Of a DNA stretch of 64,000 nt, positions 18,409-25,729 are shown piece after piece. Numbering within the stretch: position 1 is the first letter of the stretch; every line of letters begins with the position of its first letter. The position numbers and the translations under genes were made by a program. Source of the DNA: CBFGTV01 sp965652145. Its GTDB lineage: Bacteria; Bacillota; Clostridia; Peptostreptococcales; Natronincolaceae. The stretch lies in contig CBFGTV010000012.1 of assembly GCA_965652145.1 (NCBI GenBank), forward strand, positions 3,206 through 67,205. The letters run 5' to 3'. Below the pieces are notes generated by a model. That model had not been told where the DNA came from. It ran no database searches and worked only from the letters and a program-made list of their open reading frames with translations.

Positions 18409-18816
18409 ATGGGGTTAAATATAACGATCATTATACTAGGCGGAATCATTGTTTTAATTGCATTGGCCCTTTTCATCAAAGAGCAGCGGGCCACATCAGA
18501 GGAGCTTCCCAATTCATTTTTATTTCAAGGCCCCGGTCAGCAAGACCTTATACAGCTTAAAAATGAGGTTAAGGCCCTTAAAAGCGAATTGGGTGCGGCA
18601 ACAGAACTATTAAGAACCATGGCCCAGGAGCCAAAGCCTATGGAGGTCATCGAAGAGGAGGCTCCCTTCGATCAATTGCTGAATTATAATCGATTTACCA
18701 AGAAAAATGAGCGAATTATTCAGCTGTATCAATCGGGGGAAACACCTGAAAGCATTGCCAGAAAGCTTGAAAAGAGCCTTCGGGAGGTTGAAATGGTGAT
18801 TAAACTTATTAAATGA
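18409..18816 (+). CDS. SwrB-like membrane protein with C-terminal helix-turn-helix
   Basis: The 135-residue protein has one N-terminal membrane segment (about 4-22), then a coiled-coil stretch (about 45-70). A C-terminal segment (QSGETPESIARKLEKSLREV and following) looks like the short helix-turn-helix seen in the SwrB/YlxL family (DUF6115-type). In B. subtilis swrB also lies between sigD and rpsB and promotes flagellar basal-body maturation. Topology, length and position agree, but the sequence is too diverged for certainty by eye. Confidence 0.65.
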   Translation: MGLNITIIILGGIIVLIALALFIKEQRATSEELPNSFLFQGPGQQDLIQLKNEVKALKSELGAATELLRTMAQEPKPMEVIEEEAPFDQLLNYNRFTKKNERIIQLYQSGETPESIARKLEKSLREVEMVIKLIK

Positions 18817-18826
18817 GGTGAAGGGT

Positions 18827-19327
18827 TTGAAGAAGCTTTGCTACTTTAGCTTAATTATTGGGATTGGTATTGGAATGATCATAACAGCCTCGTTAAATGA
18901 ATTAGTCGGGGGAAATGATCAGGAATTACCCCAGGTCGTAGATAATTCATCCCAGGGAGAACTGGAAAAAACCCTTGGAGAAATTAAAAACAGTCTGATT
19001 GTTCAGCAAAGCCAATTGGATCAGATCGAGGGTGATTTAGAAAATGAGCCGGAAAAAATGGAAAATGATGAATTATATCCTTCCGATGGGGATAAAATAG
19101 AAGATACGAAACCCCAAGAGCCAGTGGAAATCACCATTCTACCAGGAATGCATACCCAGGCCATTGCCGACCTGATGGCAGAAAAGGGCCTGATAGAAAG
19201 TCCAGAGGATTTCATTGAAGAAGCCTACGCAAAGGATGTAACTCGAAAATTCAGGGCAGGCAAGGTATTGATTCCCAGAGGCAGCAGCATTGAGGAGATT
19301 TTCGAACTATTGACCAAAAGGCCTTGA
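18827..19327 (+). CDS. Membrane-anchored protein with isolated MltG/YceG N-terminal-like domain
   Basis: The 166-residue protein has an N-terminal membrane anchor (about 6-24), then an acidic, low-complexity linker (about 30-100). The last ~65 residues (VEITILPGMHTQAIADLMAE, then IPRGSSIEEIFELLTKR) resemble the LysM-like N-terminal part of MltG/YceG endolytic transglycosylases. The catalytic half of MltG is absent, so lytic activity is not expected. Peptidoglycan binding near the flagellum is an inference. TTG 18827 is preferred, six bases after GAGGTG. GTG 18818 overlaps that site. This is the last gene before the terminator at 19375. Confidence 0.65.
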   Translation: MKKLCYFSLIIGIGIGMIITASLNELVGGNDQELPQVVDNSSQGELEKTLGEIKNSLIVQQSQLDQIEGDLENEPEKMENDELYPSDGDKIEDTKPQEPVEITILPGMHTQAIADLMAEKGLIESPEDFIEEAYAKDVTRKFRAGKVLIPRGSSIEEIFELLTKRP

Positions 19328-19374
19328 TGGGCCCGGTTTGATGAAAAGCTCCTAATTGGATAATCATAAAAAAC

Positions 19375-19416
19375 CCAGCACCTATAGACTTCGATAGGCT
19401 ATGCTGGTTGTTTTTT
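19375..19416 (+). terminator. Intrinsic terminator of the fla/che operon
   Basis: CCAGCACCTAT (19375-19385) pairs with ATAGG (19394-19398) and TGCTGG (19402-19407), leaving a three-base bulge, and is followed by TTGTTTTTT. It ends the operon that began upstream of the window. Confidence 0.8.
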
Positions 19417-19530
19417 AGGAACTTTTGATCAAACTGTGAGGATCACCTTTGACGAATAGCCTGGAGATGAAAATCTATTGCTATTGTATAATTAAATAGA
19501 AAAAATTTCATAATCTAAGATAAAAAATAT

Positions 19531-19559
19531 TGCTTCATCCACAACCATGTGTTAAAATA
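19531..19559 (+). promoter_or_regulatory. Sigma-A promoter of rpsB-tsf
   Basis: TTGCTT (19531-19536), a 17-base spacer, and TAAAAT (19554-19559). Transcription would start near 19566, about 95 bases before the rpsB ATG. The 333-base gap 19328-19660 thus holds a terminator, this promoter and a leader hairpin, and no gene that I can see. Confidence 0.7.
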
Positions 19560-19589
19560 CTTAGGGTGAGAAAAAACACACATCCTATG

Positions 19590-19624
19590 ATTTATTTGGT
19601 GGTGCCTTCGGGTCCCAGATAAAT
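19590..19624 (+). promoter_or_regulatory. Leader hairpin upstream of rpsB
   Basis: ATTTATTTGG at 19590-19599 pairs with the segment ending CCAGATAAAT at 19624 (one G-T pair), capped by CC-TTCG-GG. This is a sizeable stem in the rpsB 5' leader, in the usual position of an autogenous S2 control element, but I cannot match it to a named leader family. Confidence 0.5.
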
Positions 19625-19660
19625 ATGATTAGGGTGGCGGAAAAACTAGGAGGTGGCGTA

Positions 19661-20359
19661 ATGTCAGTTATTTCAATGAAACAATTATTAGAGGCTGGTG
19701 TTCACTTTGGGCACCAAACAAGAAGATGGAATCCCAAGATGGCGGAGTACATCTTTACAGAAAGAAATGGAATCTACATCATTGACCTGCAAAAAACCGT
19801 CAAGAAGGTAGAAGATGCGTACCAGGTTATGAAGGAAATTGCTGCAGAAGGCAAGACAATTCTTTTCGTAGGTACCAAAAAACAAGCCCAAGAGGCAATT
19901 GAAGAAGAAGCTAAAAGATGTGGCATGTTCTATGTCAATCAAAGATGGTTAGGTGGTATGTTAACTAACTACAAAACCATCAAAATCAGAATTGATCGAC
20001 TTCATGAGCTTGAAAGAATGGAAGAGGATGGAACCTTCAACGTATTACCTAAAAAGGAAGTAATTAAGCTAAGACATGAAAAAGAAAAGCTTGAAAAGTT
20101 CCTTGGCGGAATTAAAGATATGAAGGAAATCCCCGAAGCAATTTTTGTGGTTGATCCAAGAAAAGAAAGAATTGCCATTAAGGAAGCGCAAAAACTGGGT
20201 ATACCAGTAATTGCAATTGTGGATACTAACTGTGATCCTGAAGAGGTGGATTACGTAATTCCTGGAAATGATGATGCAATTCGGGCCGTGAAATTGCTTA
20301 CAGCTACCATGGCCAATGCCGTTTTAGAAGGTAAGCAAGGGGTTCAAACTGAAGAGTAG
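19661..20359 (+). CDS. rpsB: 30S ribosomal protein S2
   Basis: S2 binds late on the 30S subunit and recruits S1. It has 232 residues, starting MSVISMKQLLEAGVHFGHQT. The S2 signatures RRWNPKMAEYIFTERNGIYI and IFVVDPRKERIAIKEA are present. ATG 19661 follows AGGAGGTGG. An earlier in-frame start at 19625 lies in the leader. It is paired with tsf, as in nearly all bacteria. Confidence 0.98.
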   Translation: MSVISMKQLLEAGVHFGHQTRRWNPKMAEYIFTERNGIYIIDLQKTVKKVEDAYQVMKEIAAEGKTILFVGTKKQAQEAIEEEAKRCGMFYVNQRWLGGMLTNYKTIKIRIDRLHELERMEEDGTFNVLPKKEVIKLRHEKEKLEKFLGGIKDMKEIPEAIFVVDPRKERIAIKEAQKLGIPVIAIVDTNCDPEEVDYVIPGNDDAIRAVKLLTATMANAVLEGKQGVQTEE

Positions 20360-20369
20360 AAATGATAAG

Positions 20370-20408
20370 AGGTAAGGGTATAGGGGAGTTTCCCTTGCTC
20401 CCTTACCT
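20370..20408 (+). other. Hairpin between rpsB and tsf
   Basis: AGGTAAGGG (20370-20378) pairs perfectly with CCCTTACCT (20400-20408), and an inner AGGGGA/TCCCTT stem extends it. No T-run follows, so this looks like an RNA processing or stability element, or a weak attenuator, setting the rpsB:tsf ratio, rather than a full terminator. Confidence 0.65.
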
Positions 20409-20436
20409 TTCATAATATTAAGGAGGAGGCTAACAA

Positions 20437-21087
20437 ATGAGTATTACTGCAGGAATGGTAAAAGAGCTTAGAGAAAAAACAGGAGCAGGTATGATGGACT
20501 GCAAAAAAGCCTTGACTGATTCTAATGGAGATATGGATAAGGCCGTAGAAATCTTAAGAGAAAAGGGTCTTGCTGCGGTGGCCAAGAAGGCCGGCAGAAT
20601 TGCAGCGGAAGGATTAGTAGAGTCATACATACATGGCGGCAGAATCGGGGTACTGGTTGAAGTAAACTCTGAGACAGACTTTGTTGCAAAAAATCAAGAA
20701 TTTAAGGATTTTGTCAAAGACATTGCCATGCAAATTGCTGCTGCCAATCCTTTGTATGTGAAGAAGGAAGAGGTTCCTCAAGATGAAATTGCAAAGGAAA
20801 AGGAAATTCTTAAAAAGCAAGCCCTAAATGAAGGAAAACCAGAAAAAATCGTTGAAAAAATGGTTGAGGGCAGAATTGAAAAATACTATAAAGAAGTATG
20901 TTTATTGGAACAAAGCTTCGTAAAAAATCCTGACATCACAATCGGAGAACTATTAACCGAAAAGATTTCAAAAATTGGTGAAAATATCAGCATTAGAAGA
21001 TTCGTAAGATTTGAGGTAGGCGAAGGTTTAGAAAAGAAAGAAGAAAACTTTGCAGAAGAAGTTGCAAAGCAAATAGAACAACAATAA
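20437..21087 (+). CDS. tsf: Elongation factor Ts (short form)
   Basis: EF-Ts is the nucleotide exchange factor for EF-Tu. It has 216 residues, with the N-terminal UBA-like module (VKELREKTGAGMMDCKKAL) and the core motif VNSETDFVAKN. At 216 residues it is shorter than the ~290 of Bacillus or E. coli EF-Ts, lacking part of the second core subdomain. Such short forms are known in Thermus and several Clostridia. No frameshift is visible, so the length is probably natural. AAGGAGGAGG precedes the start. Confidence 0.97.
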   Translation: MSITAGMVKELREKTGAGMMDCKKALTDSNGDMDKAVEILREKGLAAVAKKAGRIAAEGLVESYIHGGRIGVLVEVNSETDFVAKNQEFKDFVKDIAMQIAAANPLYVKKEEVPQDEIAKEKEILKKQALNEGKPEKIVEKMVEGRIEKYYKEVCLLEQSFVKNPDITIGELLTEKISKIGENISIRRFVRFEVGEGLEKKEENFAEEVAKQIEQQ

Positions 21088-21093
21088 TTTAAT

Positions 21094-21254
21094 GGAGAAC
21101 ACCCCTGTGTCATCCAGTAATTGTTGAGGCTCTAGCCTGATCAAAAGCCCCTGGATTCAAGGCGTAGGAAAAGGCAGCGAACACAGCGTATGATCAATAC
21201 GTAAGGGAGCTGGCTTTGACAGACGTAAAGAAGCTCAGGGGATTTTTACAACCA
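21094..21254 (+). repeat. Nested-hairpin intergenic element, probable repeat family member
   Basis: Between tsf and pyrH lies a 22-base segment at 21094-21115 (GGAGAACA, six bases, then TGTCATCC) that is a near copy of the terminator hairpin at 21255-21276. The ~140 bases between them fold in tiers: CCCCTG 21148-21153 with CAGGGG 21236-21241, AAGGCAGC 21171-21178 with GCTGGCTT 21209-21216 (one mismatch), and CGTAT 21187-21191 with ATACG 21197-21201. It is GC-richer than the flanks and has no ORF. It looks like a mobile or amplified structured element inserted by a terminator. This is inference from a single copy. Confidence 0.5.
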
Positions 21255-21280
21255 GGAGAACATCTCGGTGTTCTCCTTTA
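21255..21280 (+). terminator. Intrinsic terminator after tsf
   Basis: GGAGAACA (21255-21262) pairs with TGTTCTCC (21269-21276), with loop TCTCGG, followed by TTTATAT. Confidence 0.75.
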
Positions 21281-21352
21281 TATAGAGCTTAAGGCACAGC
21301 TTTTATTAATTTCGAAAATAGACAAAGAAATTTTGTATTTCATAAATGCAGT

Positions 21353-21381
21353 TTCGTTCAGAAAAAAGGGTTTTTTATAAA
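21353..21381 (+). promoter_or_regulatory. Possible promoter for pyrH-frr
   Basis: TTCGTT (21353-21358), a 17-base spacer and TATAAA (21376-21381), placed after the tsf terminator and 33 bases before the pyrH ATG. The -35 is poor. Confidence 0.35.
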
Positions 21382-21413
21382 CTTGTAGAAATTAAAGAAT
21401 GGAGGATTTTAAA

Positions 21414-22124
21414 ATGACAGAACCTCTATATAGAAGGGTTTTATTGAAAATAAGCGGTGAAGCTTTGGCCGGGCAGCAGGGTTTTGGACTGGATACGGAA
21501 ACCGTCAATGAAATCGCCAACCAGATCAAGGAAATTAGTGATCTGGGCGTACAGGTGGCAGTCGTTGTGGGAGGCGGTAATTTCTGGCGAGGTCGTAGCG
21601 GTGAAGGAATGGATCGTACCACCGCAGACTATATGGGAATGATGGCCACTGTTATTAATGCCCTGGCTCTGCAGGATGCATTAGAGAACATCAATATACT
21701 GACTCGAGTACAGACTGCAATCGAAATGAGACAAATTGCTGAGCCTTATATTCGAAGAAGAGCGGTTCGTCATTTGGAAAAAAACCGTGTGGTGATTTTT
21801 GCTGCCGGCACTGGAAATCCATATTTTTCTACTGATACCACAGCGGCATTGCGGGCTGCTGAAATTGAAGCAGAGGTAATTCTCCTGGCGAAGAAGGTTG
21901 ATGGGGTCTATGATGCTGATCCCAACCAGGTAGCCACAGCAAAGCGCTTCGATCAGCTTACCTATTTAGACGTGTTAAAGATGGGATTAAAAGTAATGGA
22001 TTCCACAGCCACCTCCCTCTGTATGGATAATCGTATACCGATTCAAGTCTTCGGAATTGATAACCCCGGAAATATTAAAAAAGTTGTAATGGGTGAAAAG
22101 ATAGGAACTTATATAAATAGTTAA
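21414..22124 (+). CDS. pyrH: UMP kinase
   Basis: PyrH phosphorylates UMP to UDP in pyrimidine nucleotide synthesis and belongs to the hexameric amino-acid-kinase fold. It has 236 residues. KISGEALAG is the phosphate-binding N-terminus. VVGGGNFWRGR, then TRVQTAIEM and AGTGNPYFSTDT, are PyrH-specific. ATG 21414 is eight bases after GGAGG. An ATG at 21399 overlaps that site and would add MEDFK. It precedes frr in the conserved rpsB-tsf-pyrH-frr cluster. Confidence 0.97.
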   Translation: MTEPLYRRVLLKISGEALAGQQGFGLDTETVNEIANQIKEISDLGVQVAVVVGGGNFWRGRSGEGMDRTTADYMGMMATVINALALQDALENINILTRVQTAIEMRQIAEPYIRRRAVRHLEKNRVVIFAAGTGNPYFSTDTTAALRAAEIEAEVILLAKKVDGVYDADPNQVATAKRFDQLTYLDVLKMGLKVMDSTATSLCMDNRIPIQVFGIDNPGNIKKVVMGEKIGTYINS

Positions 22125-22144
22125 TTAAAAAGGAGGAGATAATT

Positions 22145-22702
22145 ATGTTGTTAGATGTTCATAAGACAATTGAAGAGAAAATGCAAAAAACTATTAGTGT
22201 GGCAAAGGAAGACTTGAACGGAATAAGGGCTGGAAGGGCCAATCCTGCCATGCTGGATAAGCTTACTGTAGACTATTATGGCACACCAACACCAGTTAAA
22301 CAGATCGCCTCTGTTTCAGCTCCTGAGCCAAGGGTATTGCTGATTCAACCCTATGATCGCTCTGCCATGGGCAGTATTGAGAAGGCTATTCTGACATCAG
22401 ACCTGGGGCTTAACCCCTCTAATGACGGTAAGGTTATTCGTTTAAATATACCACAGCTTACAGAAGAAAGAAGAAAAGACTTAACCAAGCTTGTGAAGAA
22501 GACTGCTGAGGATGCAAAGGTGGCCATTCGAAATGAAAGAAGAGAAGGTAATGACCTGCTTAAAAAAATGCAAAAAGATGGAGAATTAACTGAAGATGAT
22601 TTAAAAAAGGCCCAGGATGAGGTACAAAAGCTGACCGATAAATACATACAAAAAATTGATGATTTAGTGGCAGCTAAAGAAAAGGAACTGATGGAGGTAT
22701 AG
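22145..22702 (+). CDS. frr: Ribosome recycling factor
   Basis: RRF, together with EF-G, splits post-termination ribosomes. It has 185 residues, the standard length. GIRAGRANPAMLDKLTVDYYG, then IRLNIPQLTEERRKDLTKL and the C-terminal three-helix-bundle residues, are diagnostic. The site AAGGAGGAG precedes the ATG. Confidence 0.98.
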   Translation: MLLDVHKTIEEKMQKTISVAKEDLNGIRAGRANPAMLDKLTVDYYGTPTPVKQIASVSAPEPRVLLIQPYDRSAMGSIEKAILTSDLGLNPSNDGKVIRLNIPQLTEERRKDLTKLVKKTAEDAKVAIRNERREGNDLLKKMQKDGELTEDDLKKAQDEVQKLTDKYIQKIDDLVAAKEKELMEV

Positions 22703-22704
22703 GA

Positions 22705-22890
22705 TTGAATCAAATTCCGAATTTGACAGGCTATCCTGTAGAGGTTGCAGAAAAAAGATTGAAGACAATGGGGCTTCAAATGGTAATCATTGAAACCATG
22801 GGAAAAAATACAGTTAAAACAGAAGATGCCAGAGTAATAAGACAAAATGTACTGGCAAATCAAATTGAACTTATTATATCCTATTTTTAA
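22705..22890 (+). CDS. Single PASTA-like domain microprotein
   Basis: This 61-residue ORF starts at TTG 22705, seven bases after GGAGG and two bases after the frr stop. The sequence begins NQIPNLTGYPVEVAEKRLKT and ends in alternating hydrophobics (IELIISYF), very like one PASTA repeat: the PNLTG turn, a helix (VEVAEKRLKTMG), and closing strands. PASTA domains normally occur in penicillin-binding proteins and PrkC-type kinases. A cytosolic, stand-alone copy has no clear role. Its placement before uppS suggests, at most, a link to cell-wall precursor synthesis. It has a good ribosome binding site and its own 3' hairpin. Confidence 0.65.
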   Translation: MNQIPNLTGYPVEVAEKRLKTMGLQMVIIETMGKNTVKTEDARVIRQNVLANQIELIISYF

Positions 22891-22910
22891 GCCCCCATTT
22901 TGGGGGTTTA
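22891..22910 (+). terminator. Short hairpin after the PASTA-like ORF
   Basis: CCCCC (22892-22896) pairs with GGGGG (22902-22906), with loop ATTTT, followed by TTTA. It is probably leaky, since uppS follows without an obvious promoter of its own. Confidence 0.45.
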
Positions 22911-22932
22911 AAAACGATTAAGGAGAATTAAA

Positions 22933-23691
22933 ATGAAGGAATGGCTGAATATTTTTCAAAAGAATAATGAACAGGCCTTTAATATAGATAAGGGCGAGAT
23001 GCCGGAGCACGTGGCCATCATTATGGATGGAAACGGACGATGGGCACAAAAAAGACAAATGCCCAGGGCCCTGGGCCATAAGGCTGGCGTTGAAGCCCTT
23101 CGGGATGTGATTAAGACCGCAGATTCCATAGGGTTAAAATATTTAACCTTTTATGCCTTTTCTACGGAAAATTGGAAGCGTCCGGCCGATGAGGTTTCCA
23201 CCCTTATGCAGCTTTTGGTGGAATATCTAAAGAAGGAAGTGAAGGAGCTTCACGAAAACAAAGTACGAATTCATACCATAGGTGATATTGATAAATTGCC
23301 CGAAAAACCCTTGAAGGAGGTTTTAAAGGCCAAGGAGCTGACCCAAAATAATACAGGCTTGTGGGTCAATATTGCTCTGAATTACGGTGGCAGAGATGAA
23401 CTGATTAGAGGAATTAAACGTCTAATTGATCAGGTATCGGCAGGCACCCTATCCAGGGAAGATATTAATGAAGAAACCATAGGCCTAGCCCTTGATACAA
23501 ATGGAATTCCTGATCCCGAGCTGATCATTCGTACTAGTGGAGAGCATCGTCTCAGTAATTTTCTCCTTTGGCAATGTGCCTATTCGGAATTCTGGTTTAC
23601 AGAAACCTTCTGGCCTGATTTCCGTGGTAAAGACCTAATTGAGGGAATCAGAGCATATCAAAACCGTGACCGGCGGTTTGGTGCCGTATAG
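22933..23691 (+). CDS. uppS: Undecaprenyl diphosphate synthase (isoprenyl transferase)
   Basis: UppS condenses isopentenyl diphosphates onto farnesyl diphosphate in cis, making the C55 lipid carrier for cell wall synthesis. It has 252 residues. The catalytic motif IMDGNGRWAQKR carries D32. TFYAFSTENWKRP, NYGGRDEL and the C-terminal RTSGEHRLSNFLLWQ-type substrate loop are all present. It leads the uppS-cdsA-dxr-rseP block. Confidence 0.97.
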   Translation: MKEWLNIFQKNNEQAFNIDKGEMPEHVAIIMDGNGRWAQKRQMPRALGHKAGVEALRDVIKTADSIGLKYLTFYAFSTENWKRPADEVSTLMQLLVEYLKKEVKELHENKVRIHTIGDIDKLPEKPLKEVLKAKELTQNNTGLWVNIALNYGGRDELIRGIKRLIDQVSAGTLSREDINEETIGLALDTNGIPDPELIIRTSGEHRLSNFLLWQCAYSEFWFTETFWPDFRGKDLIEGIRAYQNRDRRFGAV

Positions 23692-23708
23692 GAGAGGGGT
23701 GGTCTACC

Positions 23709-24497
23709 ATGCTTAAAAGAATTGTAAGTGGTTTATTGGGCGTACCTGTATTGCTGGCTGTCGTTTATTTTGGAGGAACAGCCCTCTTTGCGGCTACCTT
23801 AGTGGTTGCTTTGATTGGGCTCTATGAATTTTATCAAGCGATGGAAGCAGCCAAGCTAAATCCAATAAAGCCAATAGGCTATATCTTTGCTATTGCTATA
23901 TTAAGCCAATTTCACTTTATAAATATGTCTGCTAATCCGATTTTTTGGTTGGTAATGACTATCATAGCATTGAGTATCATACTCCTTGCCAACCGAAAAT
24001 ATAATATGATAGATGCCAGTATCACCCTTTATGGATTATTGTATGTACCGGTACTGCTGGGGCACATTTTGCTGACCAGCCAGCAGCCCAATGGTATTGT
24101 CATATGGTTGATATTTATCACCGCCTGGGGAACCGATACCTGCGCCTATTTTGCCGGAAATTTTTTTGGAAAAAGAAAGCTCTGCCCTGAGATCAGTCCT
24201 AAAAAAACCGTAGAAGGGGCCATTGGTGGCATATTGGGTACGATGATTATTGCCGGTATCTTTGGGTATTTTATGATCAAAGAACATATGACAGCGGTGA
24301 TTTTAATCGGTTTTTTTGGAAGCATTTTTTCTATGCTGGGGGATCTTACCGCTTCGGTTATTAAACGAAGGGTGGGTATAAAAGACTTTGGTAATTTAAT
24401 TCCAGGCCATGGAGGAATTCTTGATCGATTTGACAGTATCTTGTTTACAGCGCCGGTAATCTATTATTTTTTGCTATTCATGATTAATAGATTATAG
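23709..24497 (+). CDS. cdsA: Phosphatidate cytidylyltransferase
   Basis: CdsA makes CDP-diacylglycerol from phosphatidate and CTP, feeding PgsA. It is a 262-residue integral membrane protein with about seven membrane segments. The signature near the C-terminus reads KRRVGIKDFGNLIPGHGG followed by DRFDS, matching the CdsA pattern. AGGAGAGGGG precedes the ATG. Confidence 0.97.
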   Translation: MLKRIVSGLLGVPVLLAVVYFGGTALFAATLVVALIGLYEFYQAMEAAKLNPIKPIGYIFAIAILSQFHFINMSANPIFWLVMTIIALSIILLANRKYNMIDASITLYGLLYVPVLLGHILLTSQQPNGIVIWLIFITAWGTDTCAYFAGNFFGKRKLCPEISPKKTVEGAIGGILGTMIIAGIFGYFMIKEHMTAVILIGFFGSIFSMLGDLTASVIKRRVGIKDFGNLIPGHGGILDRFDSILFTAPVIYYFLLFMINRL

Positions 24498-24501
24498 AAT
24501 G

Positions 24502-24536
24502 AATAAGCATGGCTTTGAAAGCAATGCTTATTTTAT
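24502..24536 (+). terminator. Inverted repeat after cdsA, possible terminator
   Basis: AATAAGCAT (24502-24510) pairs with ATGCTTATT (24524-24532), with an inner GCTTT/AAAGC region and a following TTATT. It probably attenuates or stabilises rather than fully stopping the transcript, since dxr starts 30 bases on. Confidence 0.5.
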
Positions 24537-24566
24537 TCATAGTCTGACACTAAAGGGGTGAAGCCA

Positions 24567-25715
24567 ATGAAAAAAAAGATAAGCCTTTTGGGTTCTACGG
24601 GTTCCATTGGTAAACAGGCCATCGAGGTGGTTCAAGATCATCCTGAAGAATTTCAGGTGGTGGCCTTGGCTGCGTTGAAAAGTATAGAAGCCTTGGAAGA
24701 ACAGATTGATCAGCTGAAGCCCAAACTGGTGGCTGTTTATGATGAAGAAAAGGCAAAGGAGCTGCGGGCCAGAACAGGAAGCTCAACAAAAATTGTTGCG
24801 GGAATGGAGGGGCTGATAGAGGCTGCCACCATACCGGAGGCCGATATTGTCTTAAATTCTGTAATGGGCAGTATTGGGCTGGTACCTACCCTTAAGGCCA
24901 TTCAAAGTAATAAAGACATTGCTCTGGCCAATAAAGAGACCCTGGTGGTGGCAGGGGCCTTAGTGATGGAGCTTGTCAAAAAGCATCAAGTGAGAATGAT
25001 CCCGGTAGATAGTGAGCATTCAGCTATTTTTCAATGCCTTCAGGGTGAAAATTATCATAACCTTTCAAAGCTGATCATAACAGCATCAGGAGGGCCCTTT
25101 AGGAACTGGAAGAAGGAAGACATTGCCCAGGCCGCCTGTGCTGAAGCCTTAAGGCACCCGAATTGGACAATGGGGAAAAAAATTACCATTGATTCTGCTA
25201 CGCTTATGAACAAGGGATTGGAAGTAATTGAAGCCAGGTGGTTATTTGATGTGGATGTGGATAAAATAGAAGTAGTGGTTCATCCGGAAAGTATTATCCA
25301 TTCCATGATAGAATTGAAGGATTATTCGGTTATTGCCCAAATGGGGCTGCCAGATATGAAGCTGCCGATACAGTATGCCTTTACATATCCTGAGCGATTG
25401 GTCGGCAATTTACCAAGACTAAATTTTAAAGAAATTAGTAGTCTCCACTTTGAAATGCCCGATACAGATAAATTTCCATGCCTTGAATTGGCCCGTGAGG
25501 CCTTAAGAATAGGAGGAACAATGCCCTGTGTAGTAAATGGGGCCAATGAAGTATTGGTAGAGGGCTACTTGAAGGGAAGAATTGGTTTTTATGATATTCC
25601 TAGAATCATAGAGGCTGCCATGGGGCAGCACCAAGCCTTTTCCTATGAAAGCCTTGAAGAGGTGTTGACAGTGGATGAATGGGTGAGAGCATGGGTAAAA
25701 AGCCAAATAAGATAG
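24567..25715 (+). CDS. dxr: 1-deoxy-D-xylulose 5-phosphate reductoisomerase
   Basis: Dxr is the second enzyme of the MEP isoprenoid pathway, converting DXP to MEP with NADPH. It has 382 residues. The Rossmann motif LLGSTGSIGKQ is near the N-terminus. Catalytic loops include VDSEHSAIFQCL, TASGGPFR and ATLMNKGLEVIEA. ATG 24567 follows AGGGGTGAAG. GTG 24558 is inside that site. With ispG nearby, this supplies isoprenoids for uppS. Confidence 0.97.
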   Translation: MKKKISLLGSTGSIGKQAIEVVQDHPEEFQVVALAALKSIEALEEQIDQLKPKLVAVYDEEKAKELRARTGSSTKIVAGMEGLIEAATIPEADIVLNSVMGSIGLVPTLKAIQSNKDIALANKETLVVAGALVMELVKKHQVRMIPVDSEHSAIFQCLQGENYHNLSKLIITASGGPFRNWKKEDIAQAACAEALRHPNWTMGKKITIDSATLMNKGLEVIEARWLFDVDVDKIEVVVHPESIIHSMIELKDYSVIAQMGLPDMKLPIQYAFTYPERLVGNLPRLNFKEISSLHFEMPDTDKFPCLELAREALRIGGTMPCVVNGANEVLVEGYLKGRIGFYDIPRIIEAAMGQHQAFSYESLEEVLTVDEWVRAWVKSQIR

Positions 25716-25729
25716 GAAGGTGTTAAAAA

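Noticed and set aside
21399..21413. ATG 21399 as the pyrH start
   Set aside because: The ribosome binding site GGAGG lies after it; ATG 21414 is correctly spaced.
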